From: Chitinophaga niabensis
GTDB lineage: Bacteria > Bacteroidota > Bacteroidia > Chitinophagales > Chitinophagaceae
DNA: 64,000 nucleotides
Assembly: GCF_039545795.1 (NCBI RefSeq)
Contig: NZ_CP154260.1
Span: 4,035,001-4,099,000, forward strand
Direction of reading: 5' to 3'
Part shown: positions 37,405-45,885 of the stretch, piece after piece
Layout of the letters: every line of letters begins with the position of its first letter
How positions within the stretch are numbered: position 1 is the stretch's first letter
Made by a program: the position numbers and the translations under genes
The notes under the pieces: generated by a model
The model's database searches: none
Told to the model about the DNA's origin: nothing
Seen by the model: only the letters and a program-made list of their open reading frames with translations

Positions 37405-38235
37405 ATGCTGATAAAAACATTCATAATTGGAGCATTGTTCCTCTTTTCCTTTACCTCTCAAAAGGAAACAGTGTGGGTAGCAATTGGTGACTCTATCACC
37501 TACCTGAACGATCATCCTGATGAAACCGGGAATCGAGTTAGCAAAGGGTATTTAAGCCGCGTGACTGCCGAATTGCCCAACTTACGTTACATCAATCAGG
37601 GGCACAATGGCTGGAAGTCCAGTGATATCGCCAACAAGATCGAAGATCTTGGGTTGGTGAAAGCAGATGTTTACACGGTATTCTTAGGTACAAACGACTG
37701 GTGGGGCGGCCGACCTGTAGGAAATATCGATGATTACAAAAACAATACAGGCACCAATTCGGTATTCGGCTCATTCAGGATTATTGTTGATAAGATCCGT
37801 CAATTAAATAAAGAGGCGAAAATAGTGCTCATCACACCCATGCAGCGTAATGATTTTGTTTATTTGTCTGATGCCACTAATAACGCGCATGGTTCGTACA
37901 AAGATAAAAACGGGCAGTCACTGGAATTATTTGCCAATGCAGTGATCGCTATTGGAAAGCTTGAAAATATTCCTGTTATCGATCTTTACCACGATCCGTT
38001 GCTTGACCTGAAACACATGGTGAACTTCAAGCGCTTAAAAGATCCCCGCAGCGGTAAATATGTGAATTACCGTTACCCCACATTCACCACAATACCCTTT
38101 GATCCGAAAAACGATGAATATCCATACCCACCTAAAGCGATAAATATTACTTATGATGGATTACATCCATCAGATAAAGGAAATGAGATCATCGCAAAAA
38201 AAGTAATAAATGTAATCAGGCAGGCGCTGCCTTAG
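37405..38235 (+). CDS. SGNH/GDSL hydrolase, secreted
   Basis: 276 residues with a short signal peptide (TFIIGALFLFSFTS). Block I GDSIT with nucleophile Ser30, the Gly block NQGHNGWKS, block III FLGTNDWWGG with the oxyanion Asn, and block V DGLHPSD with Asp251 and His254 give a complete SGNH site. It should be a periplasmic esterase or lipase acting on acyl or acetyl groups, possibly of glycans; the substrate is unknown. The start follows the tRNA terminator. It converges with the VOC gene with a 4-base overlap at the stops. Confidence 0.9.
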   Translation: MLIKTFIIGALFLFSFTSQKETVWVAIGDSITYLNDHPDETGNRVSKGYLSRVTAELPNLRYINQGHNGWKSSDIANKIEDLGLVKADVYTVFLGTNDWWGGRPVGNIDDYKNNTGTNSVFGSFRIIVDKIRQLNKEAKIVLITPMQRNDFVYLSDATNNAHGSYKDKNGQSLELFANAVIAIGKLENIPVIDLYHDPLLDLKHMVNFKRLKDPRSGKYVNYRYPTFTTIPFDPKNDEYPYPPKAINITYDGLHPSDKGNEIIAKKVINVIRQALP

Positions 38236-38600
38236 TTGCCGGAATGAAGCCCCAGCTTATTCCCTTCAGTATCAAAAAAGAGCGCAAAGAAACCCATTTC
38301 AGGACTGATCTCCGTTTTTGGAACGATGACCTCTCCCCCATTGGATGCCACTTTGTCCAGGGCAGGTTGCAGGTCTTTCCCTGCATTTAAATAAATGACT
38401 GCTCCATCCGTTGTTGGCTTGTAATCATCTCCTTTTGCCAGTACAACATTTACGGTTTCTCCATCGCTTGGCAATAAGCCCATTCGCACACCAGCCATTT
38501 CCGCTTCTTCTATGCTAACGCCTAAAATTGCCTGGTAAAAAGCGACCGCTCTTGAGAAATCCCTCACCGGGATCTCTATTATTGAAACTAAGTTCTTCAT
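38232..38600 (-). CDS. VOC-family (glyoxalase/bleomycin-resistance fold) protein
   Basis: 122 residues with one VOC module pair: MKNLVSIIEIPVRDFSRAVAFYQAILG at the start, AVIYLNAGKDLQPALDKV in the middle and GFFALFFDTEGNKLGLHS at the end with the usual Glu metal-ligand position. Activity cannot be deduced from the family. Its 3' end overlaps the SGNH hydrolase's 3' end by 4 bases. The gene before it on the same strand is the AraC regulator (38671), 70 bases upstream, so they may be linked. Confidence 0.9.
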   Translation of the reverse strand: MKNLVSIIEIPVRDFSRAVAFYQAILGVSIEEAEMAGVRMGLLPSDGETVNVVLAKGDDYKPTTDGAVIYLNAGKDLQPALDKVASNGGEVIVPKTEISPEMGFFALFFDTEGNKLGLHSGN

Positions 38601-38670
38601 GTTTGCCTGTATTTATTATAAGGCAAAACTACCGGGCTTTCATAGTTGAAAATTGTACAAATGCGACACT

Positions 38671-39492
38671 TTAGTCTTTTTCGAAGATCGCAGCGGAGAG
38701 CAACATTTCGCCGTCTTCCAGGAAATCTTTGGGGCTTATACCTGTGAACTCTTTAAAGTCCCTGATAAAGTGAGCCTGGTCGTAATACTCGCTGGTGTAA
38801 GCTATTTGGGTCAGGCTTTCGGACTGCCTGTTAAGGAGGATCTTTAAAGCCGTCTGCAACCTGATGATCTTGCCCAGTTGTTTAGGGCTGATACCTATCA
38901 ACTTTACAAATCTCCTTTCTAGCTGTCTTCTTTTTGATGGATCACCTTTGAGGATGTTATTTACTGAGATATTTCCTTTTGCAGATAAAAGAGCGTCAAC
39001 AGTTGATTTTACAATATTGTCTATGGTTGTTTTGCTATTGAGCTTGTCCAGCAGGAAGCCTTCTGCTATTTCAATCCGTTCTTTTGTATCTGTTGCCTGA
39101 ATGATCTTTTGGGTTAATTCCTTCGCAGGCTTTTTCCCGAATAGCTGGTCTATGGGAGTTTCTTTGTTTGCTAAGTTTTTGATAGGGGTTGTTACGAAGT
39201 TTGCGAAGCCGTATGGGTAAAAACGAATAGCGAAGGTGTTTACATAACCTGTTGGTTCAATATAAAAGGGGTCAATGGTTTGACCAAGCACCATTGCCCT
39301 GGGCTGAAGGATAAATTCATCGCTGGAGGTGTATCGTTTGATATCGTCTCCGAGGATAAATGCCATTTCGATGCAGCCATCGGGGATGATGCGTTGTCTC
39401 CGGGAACTCCCTTCTGCCGGAACTTCTAAAGTCCAATAGCATTTTACAAGAGATCTTAAGTCCGAATGTGGTTCAAATGTTTGATAGTTCAT
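38671..39492 (-). CDS. AraC-family transcriptional regulator
   Basis: 273 residues. The N-terminal 150 residues match the DUF6597-type sensor (MNYQTFEPHSDLRSLVKCYWTLEVPAEG, IIPDGCIEMAFILGD). The C-terminal AraC-type DNA-binding domain (about 170-265) has FVKLIGISPKQLGKIIRLQ and the second helix-turn-helix YYDQAHFIRDFKEFTGISPKDFL. The ligand is not known. It is followed on the same strand by the VOC gene. Confidence 0.93.
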   Translation of the reverse strand: MNYQTFEPHSDLRSLVKCYWTLEVPAEGSSRRQRIIPDGCIEMAFILGDDIKRYTSSDEFILQPRAMVLGQTIDPFYIEPTGYVNTFAIRFYPYGFANFVTTPIKNLANKETPIDQLFGKKPAKELTQKIIQATDTKERIEIAEGFLLDKLNSKTTIDNIVKSTVDALLSAKGNISVNNILKGDPSKRRQLERRFVKLIGISPKQLGKIIRLQTALKILLNRQSESLTQIAYTSEYYDQAHFIRDFKEFTGISPKDFLEDGEMLLSAAIFEKD

Positions 39493-39621
39493 TGTTGTGC
39501 TGCGTCTTCAAAGATACCAAAAAGGGGGAGGCCGGCTATAAGTAGTTTTATGCCTGGAACTTTTCATAAATGTTCCGATCTTTAGCTTACATATGCTATT
39601 AACTAAACAACGCGTTGGGCT

Positions 39622-40062
39622 ATGACGGATACTTCTTATACCACCACCCTTCTGCCGCTGACAGAAGCCGATAAACAGGTGATTAAAAAGGCGATAAAAC
39701 CTTATTACCAGGTAAATTTTATACTGATACCGGTTTTAGCTGTTGTATTTTTCTTTGGATTATGGTATTTCCTCATCTTCCTAACCCTTGTGGTTTGTTA
39801 TAATTTATTTGCCTTCTCCAGTATTAAGAAAAATGAGCTATCGTTAAGTAATCCCAAAACCATACTGACCGGTGAAATCACCAAAAAGGAACCGCCGGGG
39901 GATGGAACGTTCATCTATTTTGGACAGGAAAGATTTGAACTGACCTATGCAAATATTACTTACCCCGTTGAAGTGGGTGATAAGGTTTCTCTTCATTATT
40001 CGCAGTTTAATGCTAACCAGAGAGGTATCCTTCTTAGTGTTGAAAAGCAGCATATCCGGTAG
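39622..40062 (+). CDS. Small membrane protein of unknown function
   Basis: 146 residues. Two adjacent hydrophobic helices (about 31-63: FILIPVLAVVFFFGLWYFLIFLTLVV) anchor a C-terminal soluble part of about 80 residues rich in beta strands (TILTGEITKKEPPGDGTFIYFG), where VEVGDKVSLHYS suggests an OB or SH3-like barrel. I do not recognise a named family. It precedes the TPR gene by about 100 bases on the same strand. Confidence 0.75.
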   Translation: MTDTSYTTTLLPLTEADKQVIKKAIKPYYQVNFILIPVLAVVFFFGLWYFLIFLTLVVCYNLFAFSSIKKNELSLSNPKTILTGEITKKEPPGDGTFIYFGQERFELTYANITYPVEVGDKVSLHYSQFNANQRGILLSVEKQHIR

Positions 40063-40164
40063 GGCGGCTTTTATGAAGCTAAGGAGTTATCCCGAAAGAA
40101 GTTTTATATTTGGGGTTTACGGGCCTGGGACCATCCATTGCCCGATGAACTTTAACCCAACACC

Positions 40165-42426
40165 ATGCTGGATTCAGGACAATTACAATCGCTTTACGGG
40201 CAGGGCAACTATCAGCAATGCCTTGAAGAACTAAATCTCCTGCTGCTTTTTAACCCTCAGGATACAGCCGCATTACTACTGAAGGGCAAGTGCCTGTACC
40301 AGATCGCCGTGAATGAAATCCAATCCGGCAACGAGGCAGATCTTACTTTTGCTGCCAGCTGTTTTGAAGAAGTGCTTGCACTATCGCCTTCCCATGAAGA
40401 AGCGATGACCTTTGCAGCCTATATCAACATCTTCATCACACAGGCAGATCTTCCTGCAGCTATCAGTTATTGCAACAGACTGCTCACTTCAGCTGATCCA
40501 ATGACCCGGGCGAATGCGCTTCGCTATCGCCAGGAAGCATATTCCCTGACAGGCGAATTCGATCTGGTATTGAAAGATCTGACAACGCTGGCAGAGCTGA
40601 TCAAAGAAATTTATAAAAAAAATCTGCCCGCCCTGGATCAGGAATCCGGCGATCTTTATTTCAGAAAAGGAACAATCTGCCTTGAGAAATTTGCCGACCA
40701 TAGCAAGGCCCTGGAAGCCTTCAGGGAAGTGCTGAAACACGGGCACATGGACTTCAGGGCTTTTTGCCGGATAACGGAAGCTGCACTGAACCACGGGGAT
40801 TACGAAACAGGTGGAGAAGCCGCTGTACTGGCTTTTTTTACTGACAGTCCGGATCCCGGAAATGAACGGCTCGCACTTTACCATCAGATGGAAGCATTCA
40901 ACCGCCAGGGCATTCATCATCCATCATTGGTGAAAGCCATGTTTACCGGGCAGCGGATCTTTGCGGATGTAGTAGGTGGGGACACAACTGAGCTACTGAG
41001 CTTTGCCCGGCAATATGTAAAAATGTACCCGGACTGGTTCTGGGCCTGGCACTATGCCGGCGCCGCATTATATGATGCAGAAAACTACGAAGCAGCACTG
41101 CCATATCTAACCAAAAGCCTTGAACTGGGTGGCACCGCCATTGGTTTACAGCGCTTTATTGAAGCAGCCTACCATGTAAACGGCGAACTACCCCTTATCA
41201 CAAAATGGCCTGAGGACCTGCCCATGTTCTATTACAATGCAGGTGTTAATTTCAATGAATTTGAAGCCTCACTGACCGGTACTGCCATTGCACCAGAGCT
41301 GCTAAAGATCAGGACGACATTTTACCGTATGTCCTATGATGGTTTTTACGATTATTTCTACAATAACAGCGGAAAAGCCGGGTTCAGCGAAAGCCATATT
41401 TTTGCCATGTGCTGCAACAATTACGGTATAGCGCTAACGGATGGCGGAGCTTACGAACAGGCTGCCGATGTACATAAGCTGGGGTATTCCCTATCCCCCT
41501 TTTGGGAACAATCCCAAAGCCTTGGAACCGCATTAATGCGTCTGGAATTGTATGAAGAAGCCATTGCAGCGTTTAACCGTGCCCTCAGTGATGGCGGGCA
41601 GCACATGGGCTTTGCTGACCATATCGAGTTAAAAGGAGAGATCCTTACAGCGCTGTCCAACCTCGGCCGCACCGAAGAACTGACATCCCTTTTACAGCAT
41701 ACGGAAGAGGAATACAATAATTTCATCGCTGAACATGGTTCCGGTCTTTCAGAAGAAGAGCGCTTCATTTTGAGTGAGCGGTATATTACTGTACAGAATG
41801 CGCGGCACGACCTGCTCAGTGGCGGCAGCATAGAAGATGCCGTGAAAGCCTGGCAGGAACAACTGAAAAAACACCCCGATGATAATTCAGCCTGGTATAT
41901 GCTGATGCAAAACTACTTCCAGTTGAAAGACTATCATCAGTGTATTGCCTGTGCCAACAATTATCTGTCAGTAAAAGCAGCGGCAATAAAACCCGAGTCC
42001 ATGCTGAAAGTGCATTTTATGCGTGGCGTTTCTTATCTGCAGATTGAAAAATACGGGCAGGCTAAAGCTGACCTGATGATGGTACTGAGCGGATGCGATC
42101 CTGCGGACGAGAGCGGCCGGGCAAGTATTTGCGACTCCGGCATGCACCTCGCGAAATGCTGCGCCATGTTACAGCAATGGGAAGAATGTAAGAATTATGC
42201 CTGGGACGCCATTACCTGTTACAATGATAATGGCTGGAAATGGGATGAAGCATGTTTTGCTACCGCCATACACTATGCGGACGCCTGCATGGCAACCGGT
42301 GAAAAACAGGCAGCCATCGGAACGCTGGACGTTGTGCTTGAAATGGCGCCTGACAATGAAGCTGCACTGAGCCGGAAAAAAGAATGGAAACCAGGTGGAT
42401 TCTTTTCATTTTTAAAGAAGAAATAG
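40165..42426 (+). CDS. Tetratricopeptide-repeat protein
   Basis: 753 residues, no signal peptide. TPR-like helix pairs run through most of it, for example QCLEELNLLLLFNPQDTAALLLKGKCLY near the N-terminus, HYAGAALYDAENYEAALPYLTKSLELGG in the centre and DNSAWYMLMQNYFQLKDYHQCIACANNYL near the C-terminus, ending in a Lys-rich tail FSFLKKK. It should be a protein-interaction scaffold in the cytoplasm. No enzymatic motif is visible, and the gene is not part of a recognisable cluster. Confidence 0.85.
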   Translation: MLDSGQLQSLYGQGNYQQCLEELNLLLLFNPQDTAALLLKGKCLYQIAVNEIQSGNEADLTFAASCFEEVLALSPSHEEAMTFAAYINIFITQADLPAAISYCNRLLTSADPMTRANALRYRQEAYSLTGEFDLVLKDLTTLAELIKEIYKKNLPALDQESGDLYFRKGTICLEKFADHSKALEAFREVLKHGHMDFRAFCRITEAALNHGDYETGGEAAVLAFFTDSPDPGNERLALYHQMEAFNRQGIHHPSLVKAMFTGQRIFADVVGGDTTELLSFARQYVKMYPDWFWAWHYAGAALYDAENYEAALPYLTKSLELGGTAIGLQRFIEAAYHVNGELPLITKWPEDLPMFYYNAGVNFNEFEASLTGTAIAPELLKIRTTFYRMSYDGFYDYFYNNSGKAGFSESHIFAMCCNNYGIALTDGGAYEQAADVHKLGYSLSPFWEQSQSLGTALMRLELYEEAIAAFNRALSDGGQHMGFADHIELKGEILTALSNLGRTEELTSLLQHTEEEYNNFIAEHGSGLSEEERFILSERYITVQNARHDLLSGGSIEDAVKAWQEQLKKHPDDNSAWYMLMQNYFQLKDYHQCIACANNYLSVKAAAIKPESMLKVHFMRGVSYLQIEKYGQAKADLMMVLSGCDPADESGRASICDSGMHLAKCCAMLQQWEECKNYAWDAITCYNDNGWKWDEACFATAIHYADACMATGEKQAAIGTLDVVLEMAPDNEAALSRKKEWKPGGFFSFLKKK

Positions 42427-42511
42427 AAATAATATACCCAAAAACCAGTAGAAAATAATTCATAGTTTTTGTGTAGAAAGATAAAATATGTTATACGCTA
42501 ACTTTGGTAAT

Positions 42512-43831
42512 ATGATAATCAACCGTTCTCAGCTATTATTTACTTCCCTCCTGCTGCCACTCCTGGCTGCTACCCTGTTATGCAAAGCCCAGACAATTAT
42601 AACGCCGGGAGATAATTCCTTTGACAAAAAATGGCTAAAAAGCGGGAAATATGAAATGGCCTGCTTCTCTTTGGATGGAGCCGGGAATAAAACTGAGATC
42701 AGTACGTTTATATTCGAAATCAATGCAGGTAATGGCCCCCTGTCCATTTACACTACTTTGAAAGTTCCCGGTTCCAACGACCATTGGGTGGATACCAGCA
42801 TAATAGACGGAAGTACCTTCAAGCCCATCTATCGTTCCTCCTTTAGCAGGAACAGGGAAATGGTGCTGAAATACGACAAAGAGGTTACAGGCCATCATTA
42901 TGATAAACACACCAAAAAAAGAAGTACCATTAAGGAGCCCGTAAAAGAAGCTTTTTTCGATAATTACAGCTATCCGTATTTACTTGGATTACTCCCTCTT
43001 TCTTCAGGGTATCACGCAGACATGGCGGTATACGATTATAAACCAACGAACACCTCTAACGTCAAGAAAACACTTATCGAGGAAGTGAAGAACAGCCTGT
43101 TTGTGAGTCCTCTGACAGGTGAGCATAAAACCTGGCAGGTGAGTGTTTATGAGCAGGCCACCGATGAAAAGTCTGAATATTATATTGATAAAGAAACCCG
43201 CAGATTATGGAAAGTTGAAGTTTTCGCCAAGGGACAACATATTCTGATGGTGGATAAAGAAATAGATTTCAATCCTTTCAAAAGCACCTTTGATAAGACC
43301 GCCACCTTAAAGCTATTGAAAGGCGGCAGCGCTGTTATCAGCGGGGAAGCCTTTGCCAGGGATAACCAAAACGAAGGAGCGCTCAGTGGAATAGCAATAG
43401 TCAATATCAATAAGAAACAATATGCCCGCGCCGGCACGCAAATAGTGCTGATACCTTATACTGAATTCTTTAAAGAATGGATGAAGCTGAATGAAGCATC
43501 CAGGAAAAAAGGAAGGGCTATCCCGCTTCCGGCTGATGTGGCCGAATGTATGAAGGTAACAACCGTTTATGACGACAAAGGACATTTTGAATTCGTAAAC
43601 CTGATGCCAGGAGACTACATGATCTATACAGAGTTTGGATATGTGCATACTTCCATACGGTCCGAAGCGACTGGTTATACTGATACCTACATAAACGGGC
43701 TGTACCAGAGTACCTATACACATATGACCACCAACGCTTATAATGGCAATGCCTCAGCCGCCATTAAAAAGGTGGTGACTATCAAAAAAGAAGGTGAAAA
43801 AGTGGAGATAAAGCTGAAGAAGACCTTGTAA
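42512..43831 (+). CDS. Secreted protein with DUF3108-like N-terminal and carboxypeptidase-regulatory-like C-terminal parts
   Basis: About 439 residues from ATG 42512, where a signal peptide begins (SQLLFTSLLLPLLAATLLCKAQ); an ATG at 42488 would add eight residues before it. Residues about 30-270 are a beta-rich part resembling DUF3108 (YEMACFSLDGAGNKTEISTF). Residues 285-430 look like a carboxypeptidase-regulatory beta-sandwich (GIAIVNINKKQYARAGTQIVLIP, GHFEFVNLMPGDYMIYTEF). It is probably periplasmic or surface-exposed; function unknown. A terminator lies at 43902. Confidence 0.8.
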   Translation: MIINRSQLLFTSLLLPLLAATLLCKAQTIITPGDNSFDKKWLKSGKYEMACFSLDGAGNKTEISTFIFEINAGNGPLSIYTTLKVPGSNDHWVDTSIIDGSTFKPIYRSSFSRNREMVLKYDKEVTGHHYDKHTKKRSTIKEPVKEAFFDNYSYPYLLGLLPLSSGYHADMAVYDYKPTNTSNVKKTLIEEVKNSLFVSPLTGEHKTWQVSVYEQATDEKSEYYIDKETRRLWKVEVFAKGQHILMVDKEIDFNPFKSTFDKTATLKLLKGGSAVISGEAFARDNQNEGALSGIAIVNINKKQYARAGTQIVLIPYTEFFKEWMKLNEASRKKGRAIPLPADVAECMKVTTVYDDKGHFEFVNLMPGDYMIYTEFGYVHTSIRSEATGYTDTYINGLYQSTYTHMTTNAYNGNASAAIKKVVTIKKEGEKVEIKLKKTL

Positions 43832-43901
43832 GTTTCCGTTTAGATGTAAGCTATTGAAGCCCGGAAATACATCCGGGTCAGATAAAATCAGCCCTCAGGG
43901 T

Positions 43902-43930
43902 AAGGGCAAAGCCCGATTTATGCCCTTTTT
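43902..43930 (+). terminator. Rho-independent terminator
   Basis: AAGGGCA and TGCCCTT pair around a 12-base loop and are followed by five T and an AT-rich tail. It separates the secreted-protein gene from the four-gene operon starting at 44058. Confidence 0.75.
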
Positions 43931-44057
43931 ATTTGATTTTCTCCCAAAAAACATTAATTTCAGTACAGAATAGCTTAAGAATCAATCGATAAATACCCAT
44001 ACCTCCGGCCCGGACTTATTCCCCTATTGCATATTGTTAACTGCATTCCCTTAATCT

Positions 44058-44864
44058 ATGACAGAGAAGATATTAAGCTTCCAGGAAGTTATTGATGAAC
44101 TTGTCCCCGGTAAGATCACCCCAAAGGACATGCTTCCATTTTGCCATACTACTACTATTGGATGCATGGCATCTATTTTAAAAACTAAATTTGCGGAACC
44201 CCGAAGCTGCGATGTTTACCAGGGCGAAAAATTACTCTATTTTTTCTATGGCAAGGCATCTTACGAAGTTGAAAAGGTGAACCAGTATACAGATAATCCC
44301 CCTTTTACACTGATCTACGACTGCGGGACCATAGGGGAGGATATTTCCAGGATTGTAGCTTTTGATTCCGGTGGTTTTCCTTTATTGAAAGCCAGAGCCG
44401 GATTTGATAAAGAACATTACACTTATTCTCCCGGTAATATCTACAAACTAATGGCTTACATCAAACTGATGTATGAAGATCATGTCAATTACCTGGGCAA
44501 TGAGATCAATTTAAAAAAGCTGGAAGCGTATAAAGACAGATGCCTGGAGATAGAGGAAATGCTGCGAATTTACACGGAGGTCAGTGCAGGCAGACTTCCT
44601 GTTGATGAAAGGGTATACTCCATAGAACTACAATTACAGCGCCATGTGAGCTTTAATCCCAAATACCTTGTGATCGCCTATGATCAGTATATTCTGCCAT
44701 TCTGGGGAAAGAATTTCACCAGCGCACACCCCGAGATCAAAGTAATTACTTACGGGCAGGCTGAATCAGAAGCCAATAAATTCCGTTCATTAAAAGCAGG
44801 TATCTATCAGGAACTGATGTACCAAAAGGTTAAATCCATTATTGAGAATAATATTCCCCGTTAA
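44058..44864 (+). CDS. Unknown protein with ART-like N-terminal motif, first gene of a four-gene operon
   Basis: 268 residues, no signal peptide. Residues 28-70 read FCHTTTIGCMASIL, then CDVYQGEKLLYFFYGKASYE. A His-Thr near the N-terminus, then I-L plus a Pro, then a strand with YFFYG and a Tyr is the spacing seen in small ADP-ribosyltransferase-like and KptA/DarT-like folds (His30, Tyr61, Tyr64, Tyr69). This is inference from pattern, not a recognised domain. Residues 145-195 are helical and charged; the end is FWGKNFTSAHPEIKVITYG. It precedes the next gene by 11 bases. Alternative: a wholly unrelated conflict-system protein. Confidence 0.7.
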   Translation: MTEKILSFQEVIDELVPGKITPKDMLPFCHTTTIGCMASILKTKFAEPRSCDVYQGEKLLYFFYGKASYEVEKVNQYTDNPPFTLIYDCGTIGEDISRIVAFDSGGFPLLKARAGFDKEHYTYSPGNIYKLMAYIKLMYEDHVNYLGNEINLKKLEAYKDRCLEIEEMLRIYTEVSAGRLPVDERVYSIELQLQRHVSFNPKYLVIAYDQYILPFWGKNFTSAHPEIKVITYGQAESEANKFRSLKAGIYQELMYQKVKSIIENNIPR

Positions 44865-44875
44865 CTATCTGATAA

Positions 44876-45877
44876 ATGAGTTATTATGATTATGCAGGTG
44901 CTATGGTTATACACCTGGCCTCCAGTAAATTTGTGACGTCTTTGTTTGTTGATGAAGAAGGAAAGTACTATATACAGGAAGAAGATAATGATATTATTAC
45001 GGGATTCTCCGATATTGTTCCTTCCCGGAAAATACTGCCTCCTAAAAGAAACATAAGGGTTTCTAAAGGAGATAATGTTATCCATACCTTCCTTGAATTC
45101 GAAAAGGAAAATGAAAAGGCAGATGACATAGACGATATATTCCAGTTTGATCTTAAATGTGGGGACAAAAACCACCTGGAAAAATCCCTGTTGCCGTTAT
45201 TACATAAAGACACATTGCCTGCCTATTCGAAACTAACCATCAGCTTATTCCTTAACCTGCACCAGAGAACAATCGCCTTTATTCAGGCTTCAAACAAAGA
45301 TCTCACATCACAGGGGATCACGGAACTGATTGACAAAGACAATGTATTCTCCGCCCCGTTCCCTTTGCTACATACTGAAGATGTACACAGAGACGTAAAT
45401 GAAAGGCATTCCGAATTCAAATCTGTTGATCCCAGCATTACATTGGAGGATATTGTTTTCCTCAACAAAGGAAGGTTCTTTTTCTCCGGTTATGAAATAA
45501 GCACCATACAATTTATCAACAGGAACTGCTTATTGGAAGTATATAAAGAGGAAATGATCTGCCAACTGATCAAATACTATTTCGAAAGGGACAGGCACTC
45601 TATCAGGATCATTATTAGCGAACATACGGAAGCCTGTAATTTCTTTAAATTATCCAATCACATGGATATGAGTCAACGTATAGTAGAATCCCTGCTGGTA
45701 GAAACTATTGAACCACAAAAGGACAAATCGGTCATCGATATCTGTTACGATACAGATAACGCCATTCACACTTTCAAAGCGAAACCAGGTAGGGAAGTAA
45801 CCTATACCATGGAACAGGAAAACAGCCTGTTCCAATCCGGCCAAACCATCATATCCAATTTCCTTAAAAAATTATAA
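44876..45877 (+). CDS. Unknown 333-residue protein, second gene of the operon
   Basis: I do not recognise a family. No signal peptide or membrane helix. The N-terminal 120 residues are beta-rich and acidic (GKYYIQEEDNDIITGFSDIVPS), and residues 120-190 contain LTISLFLNLHQRTIAF. The C-terminal part has EMICQLIKYYFERDRHSIRIIISEHTEA and VIDICYDTDNAIHTF. There is no P-loop and no cysteine cluster. Spacing is 11 bases from the gene before and 8 to the one after, which argues for a single transcript and a shared complex. Confidence 0.7.
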   Translation: MSYYDYAGAMVIHLASSKFVTSLFVDEEGKYYIQEEDNDIITGFSDIVPSRKILPPKRNIRVSKGDNVIHTFLEFEKENEKADDIDDIFQFDLKCGDKNHLEKSLLPLLHKDTLPAYSKLTISLFLNLHQRTIAFIQASNKDLTSQGITELIDKDNVFSAPFPLLHTEDVHRDVNERHSEFKSVDPSITLEDIVFLNKGRFFFSGYEISTIQFINRNCLLEVYKEEMICQLIKYYFERDRHSIRIIISEHTEACNFFKLSNHMDMSQRIVESLLVETIEPQKDKSVIDICYDTDNAIHTFKAKPGREVTYTMEQENSLFQSGQTIISNFLKKL

Positions 45878-45885
45878 TTGCAATC

